The notes under the pieces: generated by a model
Seen by the model: only the letters and a program-made list of their open reading frames with translations
Database searches by the model: none
Told to the model about the DNA's origin: nothing
Shown: piece by piece, positions 1 through 9,106 of the stretch
Position numbering within the stretch: position 1 is the first letter of the stretch
How the letters are laid out: the number at the start of each line of letters is the position of its first letter
Source of the DNA: SMWC01 sp964466315
Lineage (GTDB): Bacteria > Pseudomonadota > Gammaproteobacteria > Steroidobacterales > Rariloculaceae
Reading direction: 5' to 3'
NCBI GenBank assembly: GCA_964466315.1
Contig: CAYXNS010000007.1
Span: 1-64,000, forward strand
DNA length: 64,000 nucleotides
Translations under genes and position numbers: made by a program

Positions 1-2
1 TA

Positions 3-200
3 CAAACGCTCTTCATCGAACCGGGCAGCCCCTGGAAGAACGGCTACAACGAAAGCTTCAACGGCAAACTACGTGATGAACTGCTCAACGGTGAAATCTT
101 CGTCATGAAGGCGCATTCACTGCGCCCCCACACGATGGCGGGACACATCGCCCTGTATCAGGCCGTGTTGCACCACCCGGATAACACTTTGCCGACGTGA
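3..200 (+). pseudogene. IS3-family transposase remnant (C-terminal end, cut by window edge)
   Basis: The frame open from the window edge reads FIEPGSPWKNGYNESFNGKL followed by RDELLNGEIF. This is the conserved end of the integrase/DDE domain of IS3-family (IS2/IS3-like OrfB) transposases. In intact relatives about 30 residues follow GEIF before the RPHSxLGY motif; here a degraded RPHTMAGH appears only a few residues later, so the tail looks internally deleted. The stop TGA (198-200) is in the same frame as, and directly abuts, the headless AhpD-like gene. I see the motif; that this is a dead insertion-sequence fragment is inference, and the 5' part lies outside the window. Confidence 0.75.
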
Positions 201-578
201 TTTCTAGAAACGATTGGCGTCTACACCAGTTATCTCAACAACTGCACATACAGCCTCGCGCACCACGAGCACAACGCGCACGTCCTGCTCGGCGGCGGCG
301 AAGTTGGCAACGACCGACTGGCCGCGCTGAGAGAGGGGGTGCTGGAAAAAGAGTTTTCCGGTAAATTTCTCGCGCTCCTGGAGTACGTCGAGAAGCTCAC
401 GCTCGATGTGGCGAACATCGGCAAAGCCGACGTCATCACACTGCGCGAGGCCGGCGCCGACGACGGCGAGATTCTCGAGACGAACCAGGTCTGTGGTTAC
501 TTCAACTACGTCAACCGGCACCTGAATGGCCTGGGCATCGCGACCGATGGCGACGTCATCGGACGTTACACGGAGTAG
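201..578 (+). pseudogene. AhpD-like peroxidase-related protein, 5'-truncated
   Basis: Reading in frame from the transposase stop gives ETIGVYTSYLNNCTYSLAHH, then a helical region with LALLEYVEKLTLD and a C-terminus containing FNYVNRHLNGLGI and GDVIG. These are hallmarks of the carboxymuconolactone decarboxylase/AhpD-like peroxidase-related family, which normally carries a CxxC...H redox motif. Here the second cysteine is Ser (C-T-Y-S-L-A-H-H), so the thiol pair is lost. The first ~70 residues expected of the family are missing and no start codon or RBS lies near the fusion point; the first usable internal start is GTG 339, after the active site. Likely a gene beheaded by the IS insertion. Confidence 0.7.
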
Positions 579-587
579 CGGCTCCGC

Positions 588-1835
588 CTACTTAGGCGGC
601 GCGACCAAATAGCCCGGATTCGCGCCCGCGCGCGGCGTATATTTCTGCACGCGCCCGTTGTCGACTTCCGCGACGTAGAGGTTGCCCTCGTCGTCGACGC
701 TCATGCCGTGGACGCCCCACATGCCGCCGGGGAAATCGCCGGTCACTCCCCAGGAATAGAGCAGGTTGCCCGAGAAGTCGTACTTCAGGATCTTGTTCGT
801 GCCGCGGTCGGCCGCCCAGAGTGCACCGTTCGAGACGATGAACATGTGCAGATCCGCAGGATCGCTGCCGACCGACCATTCGTCCAGGTACTCGCCGTCG
901 CCCGAGAAAACCTGGATGCGGTGATTCTGCCGGTCGTTGGCGAACACGCGGCCCGACTCCGGGTCGACGGCAATGCCGTGAAGGTTGTTGAAGTAAGCCG
1001 GGCGGGATTCGTGCGGCGGGATGCCTTCCTGCCCCCACGCGAAAAGGAAGTTGCCGTCCACATCGAATTTCACGATGCGCGCGCCGAGCGGCCGGCCCGG
1101 ATTGTAGAAGTCGCCGCCATCGGAGACGTAGAAACTTCCATCGGGCGCCCAGTCAGCATAGCACGGCCAGAACAGATGCGCGTCGTCGATGCCGCCTTCA
1201 CCCGGCACGCCGATCGTCTGCAGGAGTTCCTTGCCGTCGTTCGAGAAGATGAAGATCGCGTGTGCGCCATCATCCACGACCCAGACGCGTTTCTCAGGAT
1301 CGTAAGGGCTGATGTAGATTGAGTGGGGCCGGACGAGCAACGCGTCCCACTGCGCCCACTCCTCGACGAGGTTGCCCTCGCGGTCGAAGACGAGAATGCC
1401 GTGCCCGTTCCGGTAGTCGATGCCTTCGCGAGCGCCCGCTCCGCCCGTCAGGTTCGCATTGACTGCGCCCATCGCCGTGCGGAAGCTTCGCCATGGTGCG
1501 CGCGCGACGGGGAAGCCGATCCCCGGACCGATCTCGGGCAGCACGCGCGGCGCGGGCCGCTCAATATTGGGTAGTTCACCGAGTTGTACGGCGAGTACTC
1601 GGTCGGCGCTCTCGGCGAAGACACCGCGCACCGCGGCGAAGGTCCAATCCTCGTGCCCGGGCACGGTGGCCGTGTTCTTGGGCCAGCCCTCGACCACGTC
1701 GTAAGGGCCGAAGATGTCCTGCCCGCCTTTCTGCCCCGGTACCGCGGCGAAACCCGCATCCGGATCCGCGACTTCCTGAGCGACACTTACATTCATTAGA
1801 CCCAGTACCGCGACGAAGAACAATGTTCTTCTCAT
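588..1835 (-). CDS. Secreted NHL-repeat six-bladed beta-propeller protein
   Basis: A protein of about 415 residues with a Sec signal peptide (MRRTLFFVAVLGLMNVSVAQ) and repeated blades of NHL type, e.g. VWVVDDGAHAIFIF, HGIAVDPESGRVFANDRQNH, LWAADRGTNKILKY and LYVAEVDNGRVQKY. The fold resembles peptidyl-alpha-hydroxyglycine alpha-amidating-lyase-like propellers common in environmental bacteria; no enzymatic role can be assigned. I chose ATG 1833-1835 because GAAGGA lies about 10 bases upstream; a TTG six codons earlier overlaps that RBS. It is periplasmic or secreted, and lies downstream of a remnant of a DUF6152-like gene on the same strand. Confidence 0.8.
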   Translation of the reverse strand: MRRTLFFVAVLGLMNVSVAQEVADPDAGFAAVPGQKGGQDIFGPYDVVEGWPKNTATVPGHEDWTFAAVRGVFAESADRVLAVQLGELPNIERPAPRVLPEIGPGIGFPVARAPWRSFRTAMGAVNANLTGGAGAREGIDYRNGHGILVFDREGNLVEEWAQWDALLVRPHSIYISPYDPEKRVWVVDDGAHAIFIFSNDGKELLQTIGVPGEGGIDDAHLFWPCYADWAPDGSFYVSDGGDFYNPGRPLGARIVKFDVDGNFLFAWGQEGIPPHESRPAYFNNLHGIAVDPESGRVFANDRQNHRIQVFSGDGEYLDEWSVGSDPADLHMFIVSNGALWAADRGTNKILKYDFSGNLLYSWGVTGDFPGGMWGVHGMSVDDEGNLYVAEVDNGRVQKYTPRAGANPGYLVAPPK

Positions 1836-1855
1836 TACTTTTCGTTCCTTCAAGA

Positions 1856-2158
1856 TTATTGCGGCAAAAAACGTCTCGTTGCTTCGAGATCGCAGTTAAA
1901 TGGCGACATATCCAGATCGGGGGAGTAGATCAGGTCCCTCGTATGCGTCACCGAGCCGACGATGTACTCGGAATCTTCGAGAAAGAACTCGACATTCATC
2001 CGGGAACCGTCCTCATGCAACCGGTAGCGCTCGATGACATGCCTCTCGGAGCCTGCAGGAATCCCGTTCTGATAAGGCGAGCGATGATCGGTGAAGTTCG
2101 TCGTGTCGATGACGAGTATGTCGTCTTCCCAGCGGCCGATACTACACTTTATCGGCCT
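1856..2158 (-). pseudogene. C-terminal remnant of a DUF6152-like secreted protein
   Basis: The minus strand reads SIGRWEDDILVIDTTNFTDH, then an ERYRLHEDGSRMNVEFFLED segment, ending in FNCDLEATRRFLPQ and a stop at 1856-1858. This matches, block for block, the C-terminal part of the intact gene at 19943-21010 (HGRLEDNSLIVESIRF, ERYTLNEDGGELTIEYTLED, ...FPCDADISRR). A TAG at 2159-2161 closes the frame upstream, and the N-terminal two-thirds with the signal peptide is absent. The remaining bases to about 2280 show only a 26-codon minus-strand frame (start MPGPHTRFDD) that I do not recognise. Confidence 0.65.
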
Positions 2159-2281
2159 CTATTTCCCGGAGATCGCGGATGATCTCGCAGGTGTCATCGA
2201 AGCGAGTGTGCGGTCCGGGCATTCGGGTACCTCAAGAACTCTTGTCGCTGTCAACGTTCAGAGAAGCCAGGTCAGACCCAG

Positions 2282-2533
2282 ATGCCGGGGGCAACTCACA
2301 GCCAGGGGCATAATGGTAGGGCACAAGAAGAAAGACCGGGGAAGATCATGGCGCCGCAGCGCGTCGTCGTGCACGGCGGCATCCGTGCGATCTCGATTGA
2401 ACAACTGGAACGTGTGCGCGACGCGATGCGCACTGTCGTGGCGGAGCATCTGCCGCATACCGACGCCGCGATCACATATTCGGATCGCTACCCCGCCATG
2501 TCGCGACGTAAGGCAACGCGCGAAGGCGCCTGA
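2282..2533 (+). pseudogene. M20-family metallopeptidase remnant
   Basis: From about 2348 the frame reads MAPQRVVVHGGIRAISIEQL, then ERVRDAMRTVVAEHLPHT and AITYSDRYPAMS. This resembles the dimerisation (lid) domain of M20 glutamate carboxypeptidase-like enzymes, where a 'V.V.GGLR.L..EQ' strand is followed by 'IVAEHLPGT' and 'F.D.YPAM.P'. Only about 60 residues are recognisable; neither the metal-binding catalytic domain nor a longer frame is present on either side, so this is a gene fragment. The short frame has no convincing RBS. It faces the broken quinoprotein gene tail to tail. Confidence 0.5.
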
Positions 2534-2545
2534 CTCGCGAGGAGA

Positions 2546-4621
2546 TCAACGCAGCGCGATCGCCGCGAGGCCGTCGTCGAGCTGGACGATGACGTACTGC
2601 TTGCCTTCGTGTATCCAGCTCGGCATGCCGTAACGCGACAGCCCCGGTATCTCCACCGCACCGAGGCGCTCGCCCGTCGCTTTGTCGATCGCGAATACGT
2701 GGTTCGTGCCGTCACTCGTCTGGCCCAACGCGAGGAGCAGCGTCGGCGTGACCACCATGGCGGACTGGCCGTAGCGGCCGGGGTTCGTCGGCACGCCCTC
2801 GACACCCTGAAGCAACGGGTGATTCCGGATCATCTCCTGCTGCACTTCGGGCGCGTCCCCGTGAGGGATCACCCAGAGGTGCTCGCCGGTATTCATGTCG
2901 ATCGCAGTGATCCGGCCGACCGGGCCCTTGAAAATCGATAGCCCTTCGATGTCCTCGGGGTTACCGGAAACGCCCAGACCGACTGCTCGAGAGTAGTTGG
3001 CGTGCGTGGTTCCCGTTTGCTCGTCGTCGTCCAGCGGCGACTCAGCAGCCGGCGCGAGATGGGCCGTCGAACATGCGCTCTGCGAGTTCACGAAGATCAC
3101 GCCCGCTACCGGGTCCGCTACGGGCGGCCCCGTGATGTTGGCACCACCGCCGCCGCCCGGGCAAATGCGTGCGGGCACGACGAGTTCCGGGTCACCCGCA
3201 TAGGTCGGCGGCATGAACAGCGGCACAAGCAGATTGTTTCTCTGCGCGAGTTCCAAGGCCTGCTGCCGAATCTCCGGCGTGTAGTCGATGAGGTGTTCCG
3301 CCGTCCGGCCCTGCAGGTCGAACGGCGCTGGCCGGGTCGGGAACGGCTGTGTCGGCGAGAGCTGCTCGCCCGGCACGCGCGACTGCGGCACGGGCCGTTC
3401 CTCAATGGGCCAGATCGGCTCGCCCGTCTCGCGGTTGAATGAATAGACCCAGGATTGCTTGGTCACCTGAAAGACGCCCGGGATCTCGCGGCCGTCGACG
3501 GTAACATCCATGAGAATGGGCGCCGTCGGTGTATCGTAGTTCCAGATGTCATGATGGACGACCTGGTAATGCCATGCGCGCTCACCGGTCTCGGCGTCCA
3601 GCGCGAGGAGGCTCGTACCGTAAAAGTTATCGCCAGGATGGAAGCCACCGTAGTAGTCGATGGTCGCGCCGTTCGTCGGGATATAGACGAGGCCAAGATC
3701 CGGATCTGCCGATAGCGGCGCCCAGGACGAGACGTCGCCCGTCCACTGCCAGGCATCGTTCTCCCAGGTCTCGTGCCCGAACTCGCCCGGCCGCGGTATG
3801 ATGTGGAACTTCCACTTGAACCGGCCCGCCCTCGTGTCGAACGCAAGGATATCGCCCGGGACGTTCTCGACTCGGGTCTGGTTGTATCCCTGCTCGGCGG
3901 AGTTGCCGACCACGATCGTGTCGTTCACGACGATGGGCGGGGACGACGCCGTGATGTAACCGAGTTCCAGCGGGAGCCCGTAGTAGGGATCGTATTCCTC
4001 ATTGTGCTCTACCCACGGACCCCAGTCCGAGATCAGCGGTACGAGCAGATCCACGACACCCGTCTCGGGGAAACCCTCGACCTCGACGGGCGTGCCCCAG
4101 TTCTCGAGCGGTAACCCGGTCTCGGCATCGATGGCGTGGAGAAAGAATCCCGGCGAAATAATGTAAACGACGCCGCGCCCGTCCACTTCACCGTAGGCGA
4201 TCCCCTTGCCGTAGCCCTTGCGCATCGAGTACTCGTAGCGCGCGGTCCTGGGCTCAGAGTAACTCCAAAGCAATTCTCCCGTCGCAGGATCTAAGGCTAC
4301 GACATACCGGCGCTGCCCCGTGACCGTGATGAGTTTCCCATCGACATAGGTCGGTGTCGCGCGCGACGTGCTCGAGCCGAAGCTCGAGGCGTCCCACTGT
4401 CAAATAATGTCGAGGTTCTCGAAGTTCGAGGCGTCGATCTCGGCGGCCTCCGAATAACGCGTGTGCCACGCGTCACCGCCCATGAAAGTCCACTGCCCGT
4501 CCTCGATCCCGGGTCCCTGAGCCATGACCGCCACGGGCAGGGAGAGCATAACGCTGATCACAAGACTGAGTCGGAGTAGGGACGAGGGCTCCCGGGATTG
4601 CCATCGCTTATTATTCGTCAT
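2546..4621 (-). pseudogene. PQQ-type quinoprotein dehydrogenase interrupted by an in-frame TGA
   Basis: Two frames, 4400-4621 and 2546-4399, are in the same phase and together encode a ~691-residue quinoprotein. It has a Sec signal peptide (residues 1-35, ending AVMAQ), the N-terminal motif DGQWTFMGGDAWHTRYS, and propeller motifs such as TPTYVDGKLITVTG, VVALDPATGELLW, GDVSSWAPLSADPDLGLVYI, NFYGTSLLALDAETGERAWH and VHHDIWNYDTPTAP, typical of the glucose/sorbosone-type PQQ-dependent dehydrogenase family that oxidises sugars or alcohols in the periplasm. There is no CxxCH haem motif. Codon 74 (complement 4400-4402) is TGA where relatives have Trp (context LDII-stop-QWDASSFGS); the rest of the frame is clean. 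A strong RBS (AAAGGAG) precedes ATG 4621. Either a recent nonsense mutation or a sequencing error. Confidence 0.85.
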
Positions 4622-4743
4622 CGTGGAGGCTCCTTTCTGGGTGGCTGCACCTTCTTCGCAGGAACATCGCGTACAGCAATTCTACCGAGCTGTATGACCA
4701 GCGGGTATCTTACACGTGAAATACGCGTAATCAGGGAATGTAC

Positions 4744-7700
4744 CTAGGCCTCCCGTCCATGCACGACACGATAGAGCGCCGGCAACACGAGCAACGTCAG
4801 CAGCGTCGACGAGATGATGCCGCCGATGACCACGGTCGCGAGCGGCCGCTGCACTTCCGAACCGATACCAGTATTGAGCGCCATCGGCACGAAGCCGAGC
4901 GACGCGACAAGTGCTGTCATGAGCACCGGACGCAATCGAACCAATGCACCATCCAGGATCGCGTCGTCGAGCGTCCGGCCCGCTGCACACAGATCGCGGA
5001 TGAACGTCACCATGACGAGACCGTTGAGCACGGCGATACCGGATAGCGCGATGAATCCCACAGCCGCCGAGATCGAGAACGGGATGCCGCGCATCAGGAG
5101 CGCGGCAACGCCGCCTGTCAACGCGAGCGGCACACCTGAGAAAATGATCGCGGCGTCGACCACGGAGCCGAGCGCCACGACGAGCAGCACGCTGATAATC
5201 AGCAAGGTCATCGGCACGACGATCGCGAGACGGCTCGTCGCCGACTCCAGATTCTCGAAGGTACCGCCGTACTCGACCCAGTAGCCGGCCGGGATCTCGA
5301 CCTGTTGCTCAACGGCAGCCCGCACGTCCGTCACGAATGATCCGAGATCCCGCCCGCGAACGTTGGACGTCACGACGACGCGTCGTTTACCGTTCTCGCG
5401 CAGCACCTGGTTATAGCCGACGACCAGATCCAGATTCGCGATTTCACGCAGCGGCACGTACTCACCATCGTGCAGCGGCACCGGCAGCGCGGCCAACTGG
5501 TCGGGGTCGGAACGCACGGCTTCGGGCAGCCGCACGACGATATCGACGCGGCGATCGCCCTCATAGAGCTGCCCCGCGACGACGCCGCCGAGTGCCGTTG
5601 TGACGACATCCTGTAGCTGGCCGACCGTCGAACCGAGCCGTGAGAGCACATCGCGTTTCGGGCTGACCGTCATCACGGGCAGCCCTGTCGTCTGCTCGAC
5701 GGCCACGTCGGCCGCGCCCGGGATGGCGTTGATGACCTGCCCGAGCTCGTCGCCGAGACGGATGAGTTCGTCGAAATCGTCGCCGAACACCTTGACGGCC
5801 AACTCGGCGCGCACGCCCGCGATCAGCTCATTGAAGCGCATCTGTATGGGCTGCAGGAACTCGTAACGATTCCCCGGTATCGGTGTGACGACTCGCTCGA
5901 GATCTGCGACGACTTCCGCCTTCGGCTTTTCGGGATCGGGCCACTCCTCACGCGGCCGGAGCATGATGAAGTTGTCGGCAACACTCGGCGGCACGGCATC
6001 CGTTGCGATCTCGGCGCTGCCGATCTTCGCGAACACGGTCTCGACTTCGGGCATCTCGCTGATTCGCGACTCGAGCTGCTCCTGCAACTCAACGGCCTGC
6101 TGCAGTGAAGTCCCCGGGATGCGCAGCGCATGCATGACGATGTCGCCCTCGTCGAGATTCGGCATGAACTCGGTGCCGAGACGGCTCGACATGGAGCCCG
6201 CAACGGCGACGATCGTGATGGCCGCTGTAATCGTCAGCCAGCGAAACCTGAGCGTTATGCCGAGCAGCGGCCGGTAGGCTCGCCGCGCGCCATCGACGAT
6301 GACGTTTCTTCGCTCACGCAGGGGCCGGCGAAACAGCACGGCGACGCACGCCGGAACGAAAGTCACCGACAGGAACATCGCGCTCACTAGTGCAATGACG
6401 ACCGTCGTCGCCATTGGATGAAACATCTTTCCCTCGATACCCGTGAGCGCGAAGATCGGGATGTAGACGGCCGTGATGATGCCGACGCCGAACAGCGCAG
6501 GCCGGATGACTTCGCGAGTCGCGTCACGCACAACGGCCAGGCGATCCTGGAGTTCCTGTGTGCCGCCCCGGCTCGCCTCGCTGAGTCGCCGCAAGCAATT
6601 TTCCACGATGATGACGGCGCCATCCACGATCAGCCCGAAGTCGAGCGCCCCGAGACTCATGAGATTAGCGCTGACTCTTGTCTGTACCATGCCGGTGATC
6701 GTCATGAGCATCGCGAGCGGAATGACGGCCGCAGTCAAGAGTGCGGCGCGCACGTTACCCAGTAATAGGAACAACACGACAACCACGAGTAGCGCGCCTT
6801 CGGAGAGATTTGTCTGCACGGTCACGAGTGTCTGATCGACGAGTTCCGTGCGGTCGTAGACGGCGGTCGCCGTGATGCCGTCGGGCAGGCTTGGCGCAAT
6901 CTCGAAGAGTTTCTCGGCGACTGCGTTCGCAACCGTGCGGCTGTTCTCGCCGATGAGCATGAACACCGTGCTCATGACGACTTCGTGCCCGTTCTGGGTC
7001 GCCGCACCGGATCGAAGCTCCTGGCCGAGTCCGACGGTGGCTACGTCCGAGATGTGTACAGGAACCCCGGCATCGTTGATGGTAATCACGAGGTCGGCCA
7101 GTTCCTGTGGATTGACGGCCTGACCCGGCACGCGCATGAGCCATTGCGCGCCGTTGTATTCGATGAAGCCGGCGCCCCGGTTGTCATTGTTCAGCCGCAG
7201 CGCCGTGATCACGTCCTCGTAAGCCAGACCGAAGGCCAAGAGCCTCGCGGGATCGGGCGCGACGAGGATCTCCTTCTTGTAACCGCCGACGGGATTCACC
7301 TCGACGACGCCGGGCACGCGCAGGAGCTGTGGCCGGATGACCCAGTCGTGCACCGAGCGCAGGTCCGTCGGCGTAACGGGAGTGCCGTCGGGATTGACGG
7401 CGCCCGGCGCGGCGTCGACAGTGAACATGAAGATCTCACCAAGGCCTGTCGCTATTGGCCCGAGCGTAGGCTCGAGCGCCCCGGGAAGGCCGCTCCTCGC
7501 GGCATCGAGCCGCTCGGCGACCTGTTGCCGCGCGAAATAGACGTCTGTACCGTCCTCGAAAACGACCGTGATCTGGGACAGACCGTAACGCGATATGGAA
7601 CGCGTGTAGTCGAGTCGCGGCAACCCCGCCATCGCGTTCTCGAGCGGGAAACTCACGCGCTGCTCAACTTCGAGCGGCGTGTAGCCCGGTGCCGTCGTAT

Positions 7701-7848
7701 AGACCTGGACCTGGACGTTCGTGATGTCCGGTACGGCATCGATTGGTAGCCGCGAATAATTCCAGACGCCGAGGCCTGCGAGCATCAAAATAAGAATCAG
7801 AACGAGGCCGCGTTGGCTAATCGTCGTTCTGAGAAGATATTCGAGCAT
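4744..7848 (-). CDS. czcA: Heavy-metal efflux RND pump, CzcA family
   Basis: A 1034-residue inner-membrane RND proton antiporter that, with the adaptor and outer-membrane channel encoded just upstream, exports metal cations from the periplasm or cytosol. The first TM follows the start (MLEYLLRTTISQRGLVLILI) and the RND architecture of two six-TM halves with large periplasmic loops is visible. The TM4 motif D403-FGLIVD409-GAVIIVE416-N matches the HME1-3 type (Zn/Co/Cd/Ni) rather than the Cu/Ag type. ATG 7848 is chosen because it is preceded by GAGGG and aligns with the family start; upstream codons overlap the adaptor gene. It sits 14 bp behind czcB in an operon. Metal specificity is inferred from the motif only. 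Confidence 0.93.
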   Translation of the reverse strand: MLEYLLRTTISQRGLVLILILMLAGLGVWNYSRLPIDAVPDITNVQVQVYTTAPGYTPLEVEQRVSFPLENAMAGLPRLDYTRSISRYGLSQITVVFEDGTDVYFARQQVAERLDAARSGLPGALEPTLGPIATGLGEIFMFTVDAAPGAVNPDGTPVTPTDLRSVHDWVIRPQLLRVPGVVEVNPVGGYKKEILVAPDPARLLAFGLAYEDVITALRLNNDNRGAGFIEYNGAQWLMRVPGQAVNPQELADLVITINDAGVPVHISDVATVGLGQELRSGAATQNGHEVVMSTVFMLIGENSRTVANAVAEKLFEIAPSLPDGITATAVYDRTELVDQTLVTVQTNLSEGALLVVVVLFLLLGNVRAALLTAAVIPLAMLMTITGMVQTRVSANLMSLGALDFGLIVDGAVIIVENCLRRLSEASRGGTQELQDRLAVVRDATREVIRPALFGVGIITAVYIPIFALTGIEGKMFHPMATTVVIALVSAMFLSVTFVPACVAVLFRRPLRERRNVIVDGARRAYRPLLGITLRFRWLTITAAITIVAVAGSMSSRLGTEFMPNLDEGDIVMHALRIPGTSLQQAVELQEQLESRISEMPEVETVFAKIGSAEIATDAVPPSVADNFIMLRPREEWPDPEKPKAEVVADLERVVTPIPGNRYEFLQPIQMRFNELIAGVRAELAVKVFGDDFDELIRLGDELGQVINAIPGAADVAVEQTTGLPVMTVSPKRDVLSRLGSTVGQLQDVVTTALGGVVAGQLYEGDRRVDIVVRLPEAVRSDPDQLAALPVPLHDGEYVPLREIANLDLVVGYNQVLRENGKRRVVVTSNVRGRDLGSFVTDVRAAVEQQVEIPAGYWVEYGGTFENLESATSRLAIVVPMTLLIISVLLVVALGSVVDAAIIFSGVPLALTGGVAALLMRGIPFSISAAVGFIALSGIAVLNGLVMVTFIRDLCAAGRTLDDAILDGALVRLRPVLMTALVASLGFVPMALNTGIGSEVQRPLATVVIGGIISSTLLTLLVLPALYRVVHGREA

Positions 7849-7862
7849 GATGTGGCCCTCGC

Positions 7863-9098
7863 TCAGTGATCGTGCGCCGCGCCGGCCTTCTCGATGTCGG
7901 CCTTGAGCACATAACTGTTCTCGATCACGTAACGTGTACCGGGCTCGAGGCCGCCAAGCACCTCGGCCCACTCGCCGGCCTGCCGGCCGAGATCGAGCAT
8001 GCGGACTTCGTACTCGTCGCCGATCTGCGCGTAGACGACCGTGAAATCGCGGAAGCTCTGCAAGCCGCTGCGTAGGACGGCGAGTGGAACTTCATATTCC
8101 CCGATTTGCACGTCTGCCGTGACATAGGTTCCCGGTGGCCAAGCGCCGTCGCTGTTATCGAGCACGACCCGTGCCATCACGGCCTGATTAGCATCCGTCA
8201 TCACATTGACGTAGGAGATCGTACCCATGACGGCCTCGCCGCCCGTCGCCGGCGCTATTTCTACGTCGGCACCGACCCGGATCCGGCCGCGATCGCCGGG
8301 AAAAACGGCAAGCTCCGCCCATACCGATGAGGTATCGACGATCGTGAACAGGGAGCGCCCCGCAGTCTGCTCGCCCGCATTGGCTACACGCTCGGTTACG
8401 ACGCCACCGATCGGCGCCTCGATCATGTACGCGTTAAGACTCTCGTTACTCTCAACGGTTGCGAGCGCCTGGTCCTGGCTAACGGTCTCACCAAGCGACA
8501 CATCAACCAGGCGGATCACTCCGTCGAAGCGCGCTCTGACTTCACGGACGCGCTCCGTGTTCGGCACGATATTGCCGTAGACCATGGTCGTTTCCTTGAG
8601 TACGGCCGGGCCCGCCGGCATCGTTTCAATCCCGAAAGCCGCGGCCATGTCCGCGCTGATTCGCGTGCGGCCCTCGAAGCTGTCGTATTCCCAAGCGTGT
8701 GTTCGGCCACCGTAGGCCGCGTCGATGGATACCGTGAATGAGTGCGGCTCGTAGATGACCGTGTCGCCGTGCAGATAATCGCCTTGCGGACGGAAGCCGA
8801 TCTCGTCGACGCGATTACCGAGGCGTGTGAGCCTGACCTCGAGATCGACGCTCTCGGGAGCGAGCGCCCGACCGCTGGTCGTCACCCACGCTCGATACTC
8901 GGGGGGAACACCCGTCTCGAAGATCGCGAGTTCGACCGCGAAATCGCCGTCTCTGAGCATGATGCCGTTGTTGGGTCCGCGCTCCTGAGCTTCTTCCGCT
9001 AGCGCTTCCGCGACCAGACCGGGCTGTGGTGTGCCGCCGCAGGCGGTGAGCAACACCGTCCCTAGCAGGAGTCCGAATAGACTTGATCGTGTAATCAT
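7863..9098 (-). CDS. czcB: Efflux RND periplasmic adaptor subunit, CzcB family
   Basis: A 411-residue periplasmic adaptor linking the RND pump to the outer-membrane channel. It starts with a lipoprotein signal (MITRSSLFGLLLGTVLLTAC, lipobox LTAC). It then has an N-terminal domain as in CzcB/CusB proteins, a barrel-sandwich hybrid split by a short hairpin (GVIRLVDVSLGETVSQDQAL ... EAPIGGVVTERVANAGEQT), a beta-barrel and a C-terminal membrane-proximal domain. The C-terminus is His-containing (AAHDH). ATG 9098 has GAGG six bases upstream; an alternative ATG at 9110 overlaps the czcC stop as ATGA, so translation may be coupled. Confidence 0.9.
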   Translation of the reverse strand: MITRSSLFGLLLGTVLLTACGGTPQPGLVAEALAEEAQERGPNNGIMLRDGDFAVELAIFETGVPPEYRAWVTTSGRALAPESVDLEVRLTRLGNRVDEIGFRPQGDYLHGDTVIYEPHSFTVSIDAAYGGRTHAWEYDSFEGRTRISADMAAAFGIETMPAGPAVLKETTMVYGNIVPNTERVREVRARFDGVIRLVDVSLGETVSQDQALATVESNESLNAYMIEAPIGGVVTERVANAGEQTAGRSLFTIVDTSSVWAELAVFPGDRGRIRVGADVEIAPATGGEAVMGTISYVNVMTDANQAVMARVVLDNSDGAWPPGTYVTADVQIGEYEVPLAVLRSGLQSFRDFTVVYAQIGDEYEVRMLDLGRQAGEWAEVLGGLEPGTRYVIENSYVLKADIEKAGAAHDH

Positions 9099-9106
9099 GA
9101 CTAACC

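Noticed and set aside
4400..4402. Selenocysteine or stop recoding at the quinoprotein TGA
   Set aside because: Relatives have Trp, no SECIS-like hairpin was seen just downstream, and other genes use TGA as stop.
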